Assembly (NCBI GenBank): GCA_037367405.1
Contig: JAZKJV010009775.1
Location: 1,054,001-1,118,000 of the forward strand
Source: Ottelia alismoides
Lineage: Eukaryota > Streptophyta > Magnoliopsida > Alismatales > Hydrocharitaceae
DNA length: 64,000 nucleotides
Direction of reading: 5' to 3'
Shown here piece after piece: positions 1 to 12,429 of the stretch; positions within the stretch are counted from its first letter, which is position 1, and every line of letters begins with the position of its first letter. Below the pieces are notes generated by a model. It had not been told where the DNA came from. It worked only from the letters and a program-made list of their open reading frames with translations, and ran no database searches. The translations under genes were made by a program, and so were the position numbers.

Positions 1-2161
1 CAGACCAATAGGTTGATGACCTAATCAAGGTCCATACACCGGTGCGTTGGTGTGCATATAAGGGCATATGAGTAATACGATATCTCAAAGGGATCATACA
101 TGTTCATTACTGAACCGGAAGACATGAGCTCACTTATGAGATATTTGGAAGAATAAAAAACAGTGCACGGTCGTCTCGCTTTAGAAGCTTGAATGATGTT
201 GTAGGTTTGATAATATATGTTTGGAAAGTATATGATCAAGACCTTGGTATGATATATGCTTTTGGAAAGTATATAATCGATACTGATTCGCAATGATCGA
301 ATGAGAAACTTAATGATAAAACTCTGAAGTAGACAGTGCAAAATTGATCTTATACTTCAGGTTTATTCTGAGTCTTTCGGTATGCAGGATGTACATGTAT
401 TGGGAATACTTGAGGGTGATGTGATCATAAACGGTTGTATAACCATGATGCTTCCATTCCTACGGAGTGATGAAACGGTTCTGGATTTTAGTGTCTTCTC
501 TTAGTAGAGAAGTAATCTAATCTTAGTCCAAATGTTGGACATTGATCTGAATGTGATCAGATACAATGAGAAGATTAGATTTGCGGTCTTGATTTAATCA
601 AGCATCTATGGGAGGCCCGAGATCTGGATTTGAGATGTGATCTCAATATACAAATCACTATACGTGGAACAATACAATCGCCATGTGCTTATCTCCAAGT
701 ATTCGCGAAGAAAGCGCATTATCCTTAAAAGAGTTCAGGATAATTTCATTGTTGATATATGTATCCAAACATTGAGTAAATTGGTAATTAAATGTGATTT
801 AATTATCATGATTAATATGAATTCGATTCATATTATAAAGAGAGTTATCTTATATAATTAAATGTGATTTGATTATAAAAAATGTGAATAATGTGAATAT
901 GATTCATATAATTTGGGCACATGAGAATAGAGATTAAAGATGATTAAATGTGATTTAATCATCATGGATATGATTAATGTGAATAACACTATCCATATTA
1001 ATCATATGTTTTATAAATGTGATTTATAATATATAAGAGAGAGAGAGAGCTATTTGTAATTTACATTTGTTAATTAAATGTTGATGTGAATTGGATTCAC
1101 ATTGGACATTAAATTGAAAATGTAATTTACATTTTATTTTTGGGTTGTGAATGTGATTCACAATTTTCCAATAGCATGATTATAATGTTCACAAAATAAA
1201 TTGGATTTATTTTTGTAAAATAATTTGCTACAAAAGTTGTTGCAAATATTGGAGAAAATCATGAGATAATGCAATCTCATATAATATGGAAAGGAGGCTC
1301 GCTTCCTAATAAGGAGAGGGGACAACTACTAGTCCTTATAGGACTCATAGTCGTCCTCCCCACTTTATGGAAGGAGGCTTGCCTCCTTTTTATTTCTCCA
1401 ATGGAGATTGATTTGATATAAATCAAATTATATTTAATATATATCTTTGATTTTTATTAAATTAATTGTTGTTGGTTTTTTACCAACAAAATCCTAGCCA
1501 TTGAAAGAAACACAAATCAATGAGAGCCATTGGATCTGTGTTGCCCATGCATTGAGATCCATGGATCCCAAAATATTATAAATAGAAGGGCACCATTTGC
1601 TCTTCTTTACACACAATGAGAACATAAGTCTCTCTCTCTCTCTTTCTCTCTCAACATATCATACCTCTCTCTTCTTCTCTCATGGCCTCCACCATAGATG
1701 CCCTAGAGAAGTTCTCTATCGCCGCAGCGTCGTCGTTATGCTGCCCGATCATTTGCTCGTGGATCTTCGTCTCCTTTGGTGCGCCTCGCTCGTGAAGAAG
1801 ACGTCGGATCACGTGTGTCGAGATCAGGAGATCTGTCACTCGAATCATCAAAATGGATTGAGAGAAGCACGTGTTTTATCAACACGCTCACAAGCGTCTC
1901 CTCCGTCGGATCAGACATGAGACAGGAGGTCTCTTTGTTTAGAGACTTGATCGCAACCACGCTTCAAGAGGTAATCCTATTACTTGTTTGTGGTTTAGAT
2001 GAAACTATGCAAGAAATGTTCTTGGATCATGTGGTTTCGTCACATGAAAAATTTTTAAATTCCACTGCTTAGAACAACTAGTCCGACTAGTCGTTCATCG
2101 TCGTATTCGATACGACGCTCCCGCTTCCGTGATGCGCTTGAGGATTATCCCATATCCTTCA
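1..2161 (+). mobile_element. Ty1/copia LTR (copy G), start cut by window edge
   Basis: This stretch is the reverse complement, at diverged but clear identity, of the 2660-bp LTRs at 15385-18044 and 23369-26028, so it is a plus-oriented LTR of the same copia family. It ends in CA at 2161 after the family's terminal motif CATATCCTTCA. No initiator-Met primer-binding site follows, so it is a 3' LTR or a solo LTR rather than a 5' LTR. Its start lies about 0.5 kb beyond the window edge. Small reading frames in 1597-2072 are LTR leader sequence, not genes. The target duplication cannot be tested because the left end is missing. Confidence 0.85.
1577..1584 (+). promoter_or_regulatory. TATA box of LTR G
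   Basis: A TATAAATA octamer is followed 45-75 bases downstream by a CT-rich tract (1629-1652). The same box and tract recur in the LTRs of A and C at matching positions. It is the likely LTR promoter core; the start site is inferred. Confidence 0.6.
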
Positions 2162-3404
2162 TATAATGGAATTGAAAACTCGTTAGGCTCGTGCATTGAA
2201 AAAAAACTAGAAAAAGTGATGACCAAATAAAAATGGGACTACTAACTCTATTGGACCTTTAAAATGAACACAATGGATTCATTGTCTTTGGGAGAGCAAC
2301 CCCTTCATTGTATGTGCATTTTATTCCTACGTACACACTGAGGATTAGTGCCCCAATCCCATACCTACCTTCCTGTTTATACAATTTTTTTATGATCACC
2401 TAACTCTAAAATGGAAAAGATAAAAGACCACCAACTTGATCTTGACAACATTGAGTAGGTGCACATGGGTTTCGCATTGTACATTGATTTTGATTTTGAG
2501 TCCATCTGTGTTTCATCACTCTTGGATTCTTCAGTCCCATGAGTGTGTGTGCCATTTTTATCATTGAGTCTGTATCCCTCTCTTTTTTATACATTTCCTC
2601 ATTTGCATATGTGTCGTGATATCATGTCTTGATTTTCATTGTCTTCACCGGATTTTGCAGCTTTCTATTCACCCATATCACCCTACCTCTGGTTCAGTTC
2701 CAGGAGACTCTCTCCTTGAACCACAATTTTATCTATGTCTGCTTTGATCTTGCCCACCCTCCTTGTTCCCTCTATATCATCCCTTCTTTCACCCGGGATT
2801 GCTGTCCTACTAGACAAGACCCACATCGTGGTTTTGGGATTACATTGATTATTTGAGTAAGCCATACAGATTTGAGGATGTTGAGATTGGTGTGCTATTC
2901 TTAGTGGTTATGACTTTTGATATGTACATGGAGACTATTGAGGATTATGATTTTTGGCACAATTACATGGTGTGATTCTTATTTGAGGATTTTTTATCTT
3001 GCACACTGGATTGAGGATGTGATTTATTTTGCTAATTTGATGATGATTCCATGGGCTCTGATTGTATGTTCTTTTCTTTGATTTTGCCTGTCTTGATTTA
3101 GAGGTTTGGTATACTATCTCGATTATTGCTTCAGAGCAACGGTGCCCGGAACCCACATGATTTCACTCATCTTCTTGACTAATCCATCCTTGATCTCCTA
3201 AATCTCCCATCCACCTCTAGCACTTAGAGGATCTCTATCTGACATCTCGATCTATCTCAGCTAATTTGATCGACTTGAGGGATTGCATTGCGACTGACCT
3301 GATTGTCTTTTATCCCTCCCATTATCTTATGCCCTCCTGTTGGTGATGGATTGACTGTTTCGGAGGATCTGAGACTTGATGTATGAAATCCCATGATCTT
3401 CATT
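2162..3404. other. unassigned noncoding stretch, possibly 3' region of gypsy F
   Basis: No coding frame longer than 75 codons and no recognisable protein motif is present. The plus strand repeats GAGGAT-containing words between about 2870 and 3370. It lies between LTR G and the truncated left LTR of A. Noncoding 3' sequence of gypsy F resumes on the other side of A at 39494, so this could be the left half of F's 3' region. That assignment is inference only. Confidence 0.35.
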
Positions 3405-5175
3405 GACTTAGCTTACATTATTCCATATATCTCCAATTTTACAACAACAATTGTTGTAAATTATTCTACAGAAATAACTCATAAATATTTTGTGAATATT
3501 GAAATCTTGCCATTGGAAATTTGTGAATCACATTCACAATCCAAAATAAAATGTGAATTACATTTTCAATTTAATGTACAATGTGAATCCAATTTACAAC
3601 AACATTCAATTAACAAATGTAAATTACAAATAGCTCTCTCGTATATATTATAAATCACATTTATAATATTTGATTAATTTTGATAGTACAATCCACATTA
3701 TTCATATCCATGATAATCAAATCACATTTATTCATCTTAGATTTCTTATACTCATGTGCTCAAAAAATATGAATCACATTCACATTATTCACATCTTTGA
3801 TAATTAAATCACATTTAATTATCTTAGACAACTCTCTTTATAATATGAATCAAAATCATATTATTCATGATAATTAAATCACATTTAACTATCAATTTTC
3901 TCAATGCTCAGATATATAATATCAATAATGAAATTATCCTGAACTCTTTCAAGGATAATGCACTTTCTCTGCGGATACTTGTAGATAAGGACAGGGCGAT
4001 TGTATTGTTCCATGTATAGTGACTTGGATAATAAGATCACACCTTAAATCCAGATCTCGAGCCTCCCATAGATGTTTGATTAAATCAAGACCGCAAATCT
4101 AATCTTCTCATTGCATCTGAATCACATTCCGATCAATGTCCAACATTTTGATCGAGAGCAGATCACTTCTCTATTGAGAGGAGTCACTAAAATCTAGATC
4201 CGTTTCATCACTCCCTAGGAATGGAAGCGGCATGGTTATACAACCGTTTCTGATCACATGACCCTTAGGTATTCCTAATACATGTACATCCTGTATACAG
4301 GAAGATCCAGAATAATCCCGAAGTATAAGATCAATTTTACACTATCTACTTCAAGGATTTATAATTAAGCTTTTCATTCGATCATTGGGAGTTGGTATCG
4401 ATCATATACATTCCAAAAGCATATATCATACCTAGGTGTTGATCATATACTTTCCAAAATCATATATCAGACCTTACAAATTCAGTCAAGCTTTCAAAGC
4501 GAGACGACCATGTGCAAAATTTGATTCTTCCCAATATCTCATGAGTGAGCTCATGTCTTCCTGTTCAGTAAATGAACCTATATGATCCCTTTGAGAGATC
4601 GTATTACTCATATGCCCTTATATGCATACCTGCGCGTCGGTGTATAGACTTGATTAGGTTATCAACCAATTGGTCTGCCAAATATACATACTCATACATA
4701 TAATAACACAACCACTGTCTCCGGTCAGAGGATACGTGCCTATATCGCGATAGCATACAACATAGGACTTTGGTTATCTCGATCTCTTCAAGTCAACTCT
4801 TTGACCTACGTTATCTAACACCTCCGAATCACTATTCCTATGTAGAGGACCTGCATCAAGAGGACGGTTAGATATCAACCTTTAGAGAAAGGATTGCCAT
4901 CCCCTTCTTAGGCTGGAGATACTCTCTTAATAATCATTTGACGGTGCTTGATGAGTCCTCAATCTAACTCTTTAGATATTTATCATAGCACCAGCCTCTA
5001 TGGTTCAATAATTAAATCAACAGTTGTATGATCATCAAGATGGCCATGGTACATAACCCTAATTTTACTAAGGGACCTATTATGCAAACTGGTTATTCTT
5101 CATTTCAGATGAGGGAATGATATATGTAATAACATTTATTGCATAATGGCTCGTCGTGGGCTCTCATGTCCAACA
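3405..5175 (-). repeat. 3' LTR of copia A, truncated
   Basis: This matches the inner and U3 parts of the A 5' LTR from about 37726 to 39493. Homology starts abruptly near 3405-3411. The right end is the family terminus in CATGTCCAACA, which on the sense strand is the TGTTGGACATG start of the LTR. The missing part is the sense-strand 3' end with TATA box and leader, so the loss is a deletion or rearrangement at 3405 rather than incomplete integration. Confidence 0.8.
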
Positions 5176-5188
5176 ATCTCCCACTAGA
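5176..5188 (-). other. polypurine tract of copia A
   Basis: On the sense strand CTAGTGGGAGAT directly precedes the TGTTGGAC LTR start. This is the usual plus-strand primer site of plant copia elements. The same purine run adjoins the LTR of C. Confidence 0.7.
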
Positions 5189-6386
5189 CGGGAGAGCCAT
5201 TAATGGGCTAATCTTCAAAGGTGCACTCATGTGACAATCGTAGGCTATTTAAGAAAATAGCTAGGTAAGTTGATCAGTCACTTTGTTCCCAAGAGACTAC
5301 GCCAAGTCCTTTTACAACACTTGCATATCTCCTAGTAACATTGTTCGCATTCAATGTGAATATTGCATCTTTTTCAACCTATACTCAATTTTGTCAGTTC
5401 TAGTGTCCTTGAGACTACAGCTTAATAATTAATATAACCAGTTTGTAATTTCTATTATCCTTATCAGAATACCCTTATTTCTGTAGATCTTTATCTCCCA
5501 AGGTATTCACAGTTAAGACCTTTTAGATCTCTAACTATAAAGTCTTAATTTCTCAAAGATAAGACTTTAAGATCACTATCTTCAAGTCTTGTCTTCTTTG
5601 AAGTTATATTTATTACTGCAACCAAGTGTTTTATCTCCATAGCAATATTAGTAATAGTTTACTACTCCCACTGCATGGCATACATCTGGCTTTCGTACAC
5701 ATTTAGCATACACTCGGGTTCTCGTAACCGATGCACAAGGGCAAGCAGTTATAGCATTCACTTCCTCAACTCTTTGAGGTGTTATCCCTTTAGATAGGTC
5801 ATTACCATATGTTAAGTAAAAGAATCCTTTCTTGGAATTTTCCATCACATGGAAATGACCAAGTTGTACGATTAATGTGATGATCACAATACCCTCTTCT
5901 ATTTGCTTCTGAACAACTTCAGAGTTAAGACTGAAGAGGTATCCCTTGAGATCATATCTAAAGGTATGGAACAACTATTATTATCCTTATATCATTCCAA
6001 ATGACTAGTATATTATCTACATTTAGCATGATGAACACAATGGCACTCCCACTAAGCTTCACATGGTTCATCAAGATTCTATCTGAAATCATAACATTTA
6101 TAATTTCATCAAATCTTATGTTCCAACTACAAGAATCTTATTTTAGTCCATCGATGAAATTCCTTAGATTGAACACCTTGCTTTCCTCATCCATGAAGCT
6201 ATGGGGCTACTTCATGTGAATATCCTCAAAAAGGTATTCATAGAGGAATACAATCTTGACTCACATCTTGAAGATGCCATAGTCAAGTTGTGTACCTAAA
6301 GTTAGCAGTATTTCTGATGGGTTTAAGCATGGTCACTGAAGAGCACGTCTCATCGCAAGCGATGTCTTCTCTTCGGTGTGTAGCTC
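5189..6386 (-). pseudogene. copia A: RNase H and C-terminal RT relic
   Basis: An open stretch on the minus strand (5974-5648, 108 codons) reads as the C-terminal part of a copia reverse transcriptase. It includes SKKGF, a DLSKGITPQ segment and RKPDVCHAVG, which resemble the conserved region just before copia RNase H. Upstream on the sense strand, SWNIRFDE is readable near 6100, preceded by a TAA codon (6138-6140) where the glutamine of the LKQAS motif belongs. The catalytic YVDD box near 6011-6023 reads NVDN. The gene is broken at 6386 by gypsy B and continues at 32721. It is non-functional. C carries several of the same changes. Confidence 0.75.
6382..6386. repeat. left target-site duplication of gypsy B (AGCTC)
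   Basis: AGCTC here and at 32721-32725 flanks gypsy B exactly. The copia sequence on both sides is continuous in C around 19266, which confirms the empty-site structure. Confidence 0.9.
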
Positions 6387-6407
6387 TTATGAATCTCGTA
6401 TTCATCA
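6387..6407 (+). repeat. LTR-start hairpin of gypsy B (5' copy)
   Basis: Two 7-base arms, TTATGAA and TTCATCA, are separated by 7 bases. The 3' LTR copy (29686-29706) has perfect arms TGATGAA and TTCATCA. The left copy has one arm base changed (G to T). Confidence 0.7.
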
Positions 6408-7434
6408 TGCTAAAATTGGTCATTTAGGCTTTGTTCTCCATCATTCACTTGCATTTAATAATTAATAGAGCATTATTAGCATTCATACATGTGTTAATAA
6501 TATTTGCATTTCATCAAGTATAAATTGCATTAAAAATCTCAAGTGTAAATTAGCCAAAAAGCCGCTAACTTCTCCCTTTTTTAGTTAATTCATCCTAACT
6601 CTTGATTGACCCAAAACCACCTCCATTGTGTATATATTACTAGCCTTATTAAATAAAAATACAAAAAAATATTAACTCCAATAAGTGCTAAATAATCCCA
6701 AAGTAATTTCACATCTGACGGACTAAAACGAGCATATCTCCCTCATACAGTGTCCGATTTTGGTCTACTCATTTTAAAGAACTCCATTTTCAAATACCTT
6801 CAAAACAAGACCAATTTCATAAAATTCGGAGTCCATATGTGAAAGTTGAGTTTTGAGCCTCTTTTGCGCATTTTGACTTTTTGCTATTTTTGACCTGAGT
6901 TTTTATGTTCTTAGATAACCCTTTTAATTTTTTTTCTTTTTCATTTGTGTTCTTTGATGAAAGTTTTAATAAGAAACACAAAAATCCCAAATCCAGATTA
7001 AAATTGAAATCAAAGAAATTGACTAAATCCAAGTGTTTGTTTTCGGTCTGTACAAAAGTTGTGTGTTTCTTACTTCTATTTTATTTTCCTATTTTCGTAT
7101 TTATTAAAAAAATTCTAAAAAATTAGATTAGTGTTTAAATAATTTTCTTATATTTTTTCATATTTTTCTAAATTTTTATCCTCTCTAAATCACCAAAAAA
7201 ATAAAAAAATCTCAAAAACCCAGTTCTCCATACACATGGAGAACCACCAAAAATACCACTTCGCGCAGGTGACCTCTTTTGCTCTCGGGTCCTTCATAAA
7301 AGTAGTAGATCTCGATGAGACGAACAACTTTTGTGAAGTAATTTTTTGATCTGAGGTCTCCATATATGTCTTTTCTATTTTTACTTACTTTAAATTTTGA
7401 ATTTTTTTGGGGTGCCACATGGCAGTCCCTGGGT

Positions 7435-7448
7435 GTGCCACGTGGCAC
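7435..7448. promoter_or_regulatory. G-box palindrome in 5' LTR of B
   Basis: GTGCCACGTGGCAC is a perfect 14-base palindrome around CACGTG. It lies about 190 bases upstream of the TATA box. The other LTR keeps it at 30742-30755. G-boxes are bound by plant bZIP and bHLH factors; use here is inferred. Confidence 0.65.
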
Positions 7449-7619
7449 CCCACTTCTCTCTCCAGCCGCCACCCGGGTCACGTACCTAGCACATGACCCT
7501 ACCATCCCCTACCTCCAGTCATTACACCCCTTCACCCCCTGCGGATTCGCCATGCACGACCATCAACCCCACTCCTCCTCCATCAGTTACTCGCGCCATG
7601 GCCATTTACCTCTCGAGCG

Positions 7620-7641
7620 TTACGTCACCTCTTCTATATAA
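7620..7641 (+). promoter_or_regulatory. promoter core of gypsy B 5' LTR
   Basis: TTACGTCA at 7620-7627 resembles an as-1/CRE-type bZIP site. It is followed by CTATATAACA (7634-7641 region) as TATA box. In the 3' LTR the pair is TTACGTCA (30939-30946) and CTATAAAA (30953-30960), so both parts are conserved. Confidence 0.6.
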
Positions 7642-7788
7642 CAAGCCATAGCCGGCCTTCACCGGCATCTGCCCTCTCGCCGGTGACAGCGACCTAACTT
7701 AGGCGTGAGCCAAGGCCCTCCGCCTTGCACCATCGGCTCTGCAACTCGCTCCGGCATCACTCTTGGTCGTTGAGCCCCGCCACTCTAG

Positions 7789-7917
7789 GTACCCACCACT
7801 CATCCCCGTCTTCCAATCCCAGCTCCACCGCACCTCCGACCTCGCAAAGGTCGGAGATTAGCTCCAGTACACAACACCAAGCACAGAACCCCCCCCCCTT
7901 TTGGGTTAACTTTGCAG
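7789..7917 (+). other. possible intron in LTR leader of B
   Basis: A donor-like TAG/GTACCC and an acceptor-like TTAACTTTGCAG/G bound 129 bases that hold a C-rich tract before the acceptor. The 3' LTR has CAG/GTACCC and the same acceptor around 31108-31238 (131 bases). The donor of the 3' LTR copy is the better match. Conservation may reflect shared ancestry alone. Confidence 0.3.
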
Positions 7918-9297
7918 GGTCGCCGGACACCACCTTCGCCTCTACATTTCGAGCATCACCTCTCGCTTCGCCGCCAAGGCTTCCGTATCTCTCGCCTCGG
8001 CCGGCCACTCGTCGACCGCCCTTGAAGGAGCCTCAGCTCTTCCGCTCACCACCGATCAAGCTTCATCGCTGCCCACCTCGCGCGAGTGCCCTCCACCGTA
8101 GAGGTCAGCTCGACGCCACCTGCCCTCTGCCACCACTCGACCGTGTATCGGCCGAGCGCTCGAACGCCGCCTCACCGGCCCACCCCTTCTCACCTCCTCC
8201 AGCTGCCGTTGGATCAGGCGGAGGCCCTTTATCCAATGGCTATCGTCTCGCCACGCATCACCAGTCGAGCCTCGGTGCCCGAGCCACCAGACCCCCGAGC
8301 TGCAGCCCCGCCACCGAGCCTCCTAGCGTACGTGCTACGCACATGTGCCAGTAAAAATTACACCGACGCCCTACACAGTTTCAGAAATTGCAAAAATACC
8401 CTTGCCGGGGGTAAATTACAGAGGCGCCCGTCCAACTTTTAGAAATTATAGATAAGCCCCTCCAGGGACCTCTTTTATAGAAAAACTTTATTTTATTTAC
8501 ATTTTAGTCCCTGAAACTTATATTTATCATATCTTTTTCATAGAACTCCGTTTTGAGCATTAATATGAAATTTTGAAGATCTTTTCATGCTCTACCATTT
8601 AGCATTTGTGAACAGATCTAAGGTTGTTTAGTGTTAATTATTTTTTGAGGACCTCTGTTGAGATATGCATACTGAGTTTAACATATTTGTACCCTATTAA
8701 GAGATTCACGAGTTATTTTGCAGGGATTTGAATTAGAAGATGATGGAATCGATTTCATATTTGAGGACTTAATTTTTGCAGGGGTTAAATCAAGGAGGTT
8801 TATCAGTGACTGTAATATTGACTGCAAACGTTTCTCAAGAATAAAATTAAAATTGTTTTGATAAAATCATCGCAGGATCAATCTGAAATCTATTCACTCT
8901 TATTGGCGTCAGGACTTAATTTGATATCTTGCTGAATTCGATATTATTTGATCTGTGATTTCATTTCAAGGATATTGATTAATTTTATTACGATTAAACA
9001 ACACTAAATCACAGATCCGATGCTTCACTCTTTTTGTTTAACTTTCTTTATATTGCACCTTTCATCATTTGCATTGTATATTTTATCAACACATAAATTA
9101 ATCAACAATAATTAATTATTTAATTTGATTTAAAACCACGCAACTAAAAATCACCGTTCCCTATGTTTGACCTTGGTAAACTTACCAAGTGAAAATATTC
9201 CACAACATTCAATGTTTGTGGTATTTTGAAGGTCCGAAATTTGCCTCCTATACTACAATTCCTCATTTTTAAAGATGTGAATTTCACGCTCATCAAA

Positions 9298-9315
9298 TGG
9301 CGCCGTTGCCGGGGA
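9298..9315 (+). other. primer-binding site of gypsy B (Asp tRNA)
   Basis: TGGCGCCGTTGCCGGGGA lies two bases after the LTR end. It is complementary to the 3' end of plant tRNA-Asp, the primer typical of the Athila/Tat clade. This fixes the plus orientation. Confidence 0.93.
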
Positions 9316-10718
9316 ATGGTGAATTTTTAGGGTTTTAAATCAATTTTTGTAATTAATTTTTCTGAGATTAATTTTTGTGTCATTTTTTTCTTCTGCATTT
9401 TATTTTGCATTTCTCTCTTACTTCTGCTACTAACCGCAAATTCTCTCTTCGAAGAATACTGGGAGCCCAATTTTGGATATTAATCAAGGATCTACAAGGA
9501 AGATTGATTTTTAATTTTTATGAGAGAGAGCTTAGCATAGGTTTAATTTTCTACAATATTCTCAGGGTCCCTCTCTTTGATCCCTTGTAATAATTCAGAC
9601 TGAACATTTATGTGGTGTGTCGGTTCTGTTTCAACCCCTTCTGTGTGGTTGGGACCCGACTTGAGTGGCGTAGGACTTAGGTACATATATAATTATTTCT
9701 CTATCATTGTGTGCTCATAATTATTAGGCCATACTTTCAATAATTAAATGCACTGTAGATCGTTCAACATTAGCCAAAAATTTTAATCAATTCTTCCCGC
9801 TAATAGAACTATATGCTTAGGGCATTTTTCATCACTGCATATCATTTAGAGTAATTTAAATTCCTTGTCTTGCATCCCGCATGAAGAGCGCGAGGATTCA
9901 CTATAAGTCCTTCTCTTAAGCATGCATCATTGATTTACGTTTGCATCGGCTTTACCGATCCTCCTTTCTCAAGGTTTTGCAACTTACGATTTAAAGGAAT
10001 TGGGACTGTTCGTTAGGCATGAATTTTTGTGCTCATATAGACTTCAGTGACAACCTCAATCTAAAATTAGGATTGCTAATCAAGGCGACTGTAAATAAAA
10101 TTGACCTAAAATTAACCTGTGTTTGGTGGAGAGAAACCCACTCATTGTTTGTAAGGACTAGAACGCACACCTTGGATAGAGCCAAAATTGAGGAATTTCA
10201 TAGAGACTACTGTTTTTAAAATCAATTAGCTACTTTTCAGTGAGGGTCTCGGGTAGCCGTTTTATGGTCTGTCTTCCCTTAGCAAAGTGGGTGGTTTAGA
10301 GGACACCACAGAAGGCTCCGTCCTCAAGTAACACGGGTAGCCGTTTAAACGATCCGTACTTACACCTATACTGACTGAGAGTAGGTGCAACTAGTTGTAC
10401 AAACTCGGGACAGTCTTTGTGAAATATTTTAGTACCTAACAACTCCGCTTAATTTGCAAGATTATCTTGTCATTAAATTAAGATTGAAAAGATAAGCGAC
10501 CAAACCCTGATGTGCCTTCATCTGTGTTGAGTGGTGAACTTGAGAATTGACTTGTGTTTGCTTTGTGTTTGCTTCCTCGTGAAGACTCTCTCAATCCTTC
10601 TTGTCTTAGAAATCTTCATCTTTTCACTCCTCTGCTAAGAAATCTCTTATCCTTAGCAAAAATCTCATTTAATTCTGACACTTAATTCTAAACTATTTTC
10701 TTCTGAAGGTGAATCACA
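9316..10718 (+). other. 5' untranslated leader of gypsy B
   Basis: No coding region was recognised between the primer-binding site and the gag start. The word CGGGTAGCCGTTT occurs twice, near 10252 and 10326, spaced about 75 bases apart, with GC-rich flanks. Such paired motifs in leaders can be packaging or dimerisation signals, but nothing else here shows that. Confidence 0.5.
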
Positions 10719-12429
10719 ATGCCTCCAAAGAAAGAACACTGTTGACGATGAGAACAACAATGACCCCATTCGGGCACTTTTGGCTAGGATAACAATTGCC
10801 GAACAAACCACTGAACTACTTAGGACACAGTTGGCATAATGCAACAAGGCAAGGATGCTATGGAAGAAACGTATCTAGCAGAAATTAATAAAGACTATAA
10901 TTGGTTGAGACCAGTTCCCATGAGAATGCGTTCGAACACAAACAACATCTCCTTTCACTATTGCCGAAGTTCGGAGGCAATAATCATGAAGAACCATATG
11001 TCTTCCTCCATGACTTCGAGTTAGTCTGTGCTAATCTCTGCCTCCCTAAGGCTAGCCAGGACTACAAAAAGGTTGAGAGCTGTCCCCTTCGCCTTGACTG
11101 ATAAGGCGACTTACTGGCTGAAAAATTTAGGGGAAATAGTCACTACATTGGCCACATTCAAGACTTTGTTCTTAAAGAAATTCTACCCAGTAAGTAGAAT
11201 CAATAAGATGAGGATCAAGCTCACAAGCTTTACCCAACACCCGAGCGAACCATTCCATGAGACCTGGGAAAGATTCACAGACTTAATCCAGAAATGCCTA
11301 GGCCACGGGATAAGTAAAATGATGCTGGTCCAAAGTCTTGTTAGCGGACTGAACCCTGAGACTCAAGGGTTAGTAAGTGCATCTTGCGGAGGAAGCTACA
11401 TAGGAAGTCACGAGGACACCATCTACAAGGTGTTCGAGAGATTGACTTAATCCAGCTGCGCATAAACCACCAGCCGGGCTTACATAGTCGGCTCCAAAAA
11501 ATGGTAAATAATCTGACGATCGATCAAAGTGCTGATATGGGAATAATAGCTGATAAGCTGACTATGGTCGAGCAGATTTATAAAAAGGTGGATGAACTCC
11601 AAAAATCATCTGATATGGAGAAATTGGCTAAATTGTCTAAGAAAATGGAGGAATTGGCTGACATGGTATCTAAGATACCTGCCCTTACTTCACCCCCCGC
11701 ACCCTTACACCAAATTCACTACATTCACGGTCAAGGGGTAGGGCAACATAGCCATTGGGGTGGAGACCATGTCTTGTCCCATCAGACTGAAGAAACCTCG
11801 GCTCAAACTGTTTACGAGGAACCTCCACAAGTCATGGAGAAAAACAGAGTTTCGTATAACCTGGAACCCATCAAACGCTCAGACCAAAACTCTACACTCA
11901 ACCCTCGTCCACCGCAAGCCAGACCCACCTACCAGCCTCAACTTTAGCAGCGACAACAGTATCGCACGGGATATCAGAACTCGCAACCTTAGCAACAACA
12001 GAACCAACGGCATGGCCAACAAGGCCAATATCAGCGACCTCAGGCTAGGAAGGGCCAAGGGTCATCCTCTTCTTCTATATCTCCATAACTCCAGCGAGTG
12101 CTGGATGAGCTTCATGACATGAGAGTCGACATAAATCGACTTTCTCGTTGGAGAGATGAGGTGACTGCACCCCAGACCGTGATTCCAGCCCAAGTCCAGG
12201 CTAACCCAAATAGCCTTGGACACAATCAGGTATTAATTTCTGACTATTCCGTACCTGAACTTGAGCCCTCATCAAATAATAACGCTTATCATATCTCTCT
12301 TAGGAACGGAAGGACCGTAATCATGCCTGATCGAGCGCGGGAACCCGGTGACATAGACCCAATGTCCATCAAATCAAAAAGGACCCGAAGCTCAGCAGAG
12401 GAGAGGTGGCTTCGGCCCCGTCCCGGGCG
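10719..12429 (+). pseudogene. gypsy B gag, N-terminal and central part
   Basis: The ATG at 10719 opens MPPKK and then hits stops within 10 codons. Gag-like sequence continues in shifted frames: LLPKFGGNNHEEPY around 10960, then 11028-11450 with the retrotransposon-gag core (KATYWLKNL, FLKKFYPVSR, MRIKLTSF, EPFHETWERF, LVSASCGGSY). A coiled, Lys/Glu-rich stretch follows in the frame 11384-11947 (EKLAKLSKKMEELADM). A C-terminal part lies in 12098-12429. E carries a parallel gag with the same block order. No CCHC knuckle is visible. At least three frame changes make it non-functional. Confidence 0.8.

Larger units (their letters stand above)
6387..9295 (+). repeat. 5' LTR of gypsy B
   Basis: This pairs with 29686-32720. 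It starts TTATGAATC, a mutated form of the TGATGAATC start seen in the 3' LTR, and ends TCATCA. Structure from left to right: an AT-rich U3 of about 1.0 kb, G-box palindrome, CT-rich promoter, TATA box, a GC-rich leader with many small reading frames (7400-8450), and an AT-rich tail. The 209-codon proline- and serine-rich frame at 7725-8354 lies wholly in the leader. It shrinks to 124 codons in the other LTR, so I do not call it a gene. Confidence 0.92.

Noticed and set aside
7725..8354. 209-codon Pro/Ser-rich open frame on the plus strand
   Set aside because: It lies in the GC-rich leader of LTR B; the partner LTR copy is shortened and shifted, and no domain is visible.
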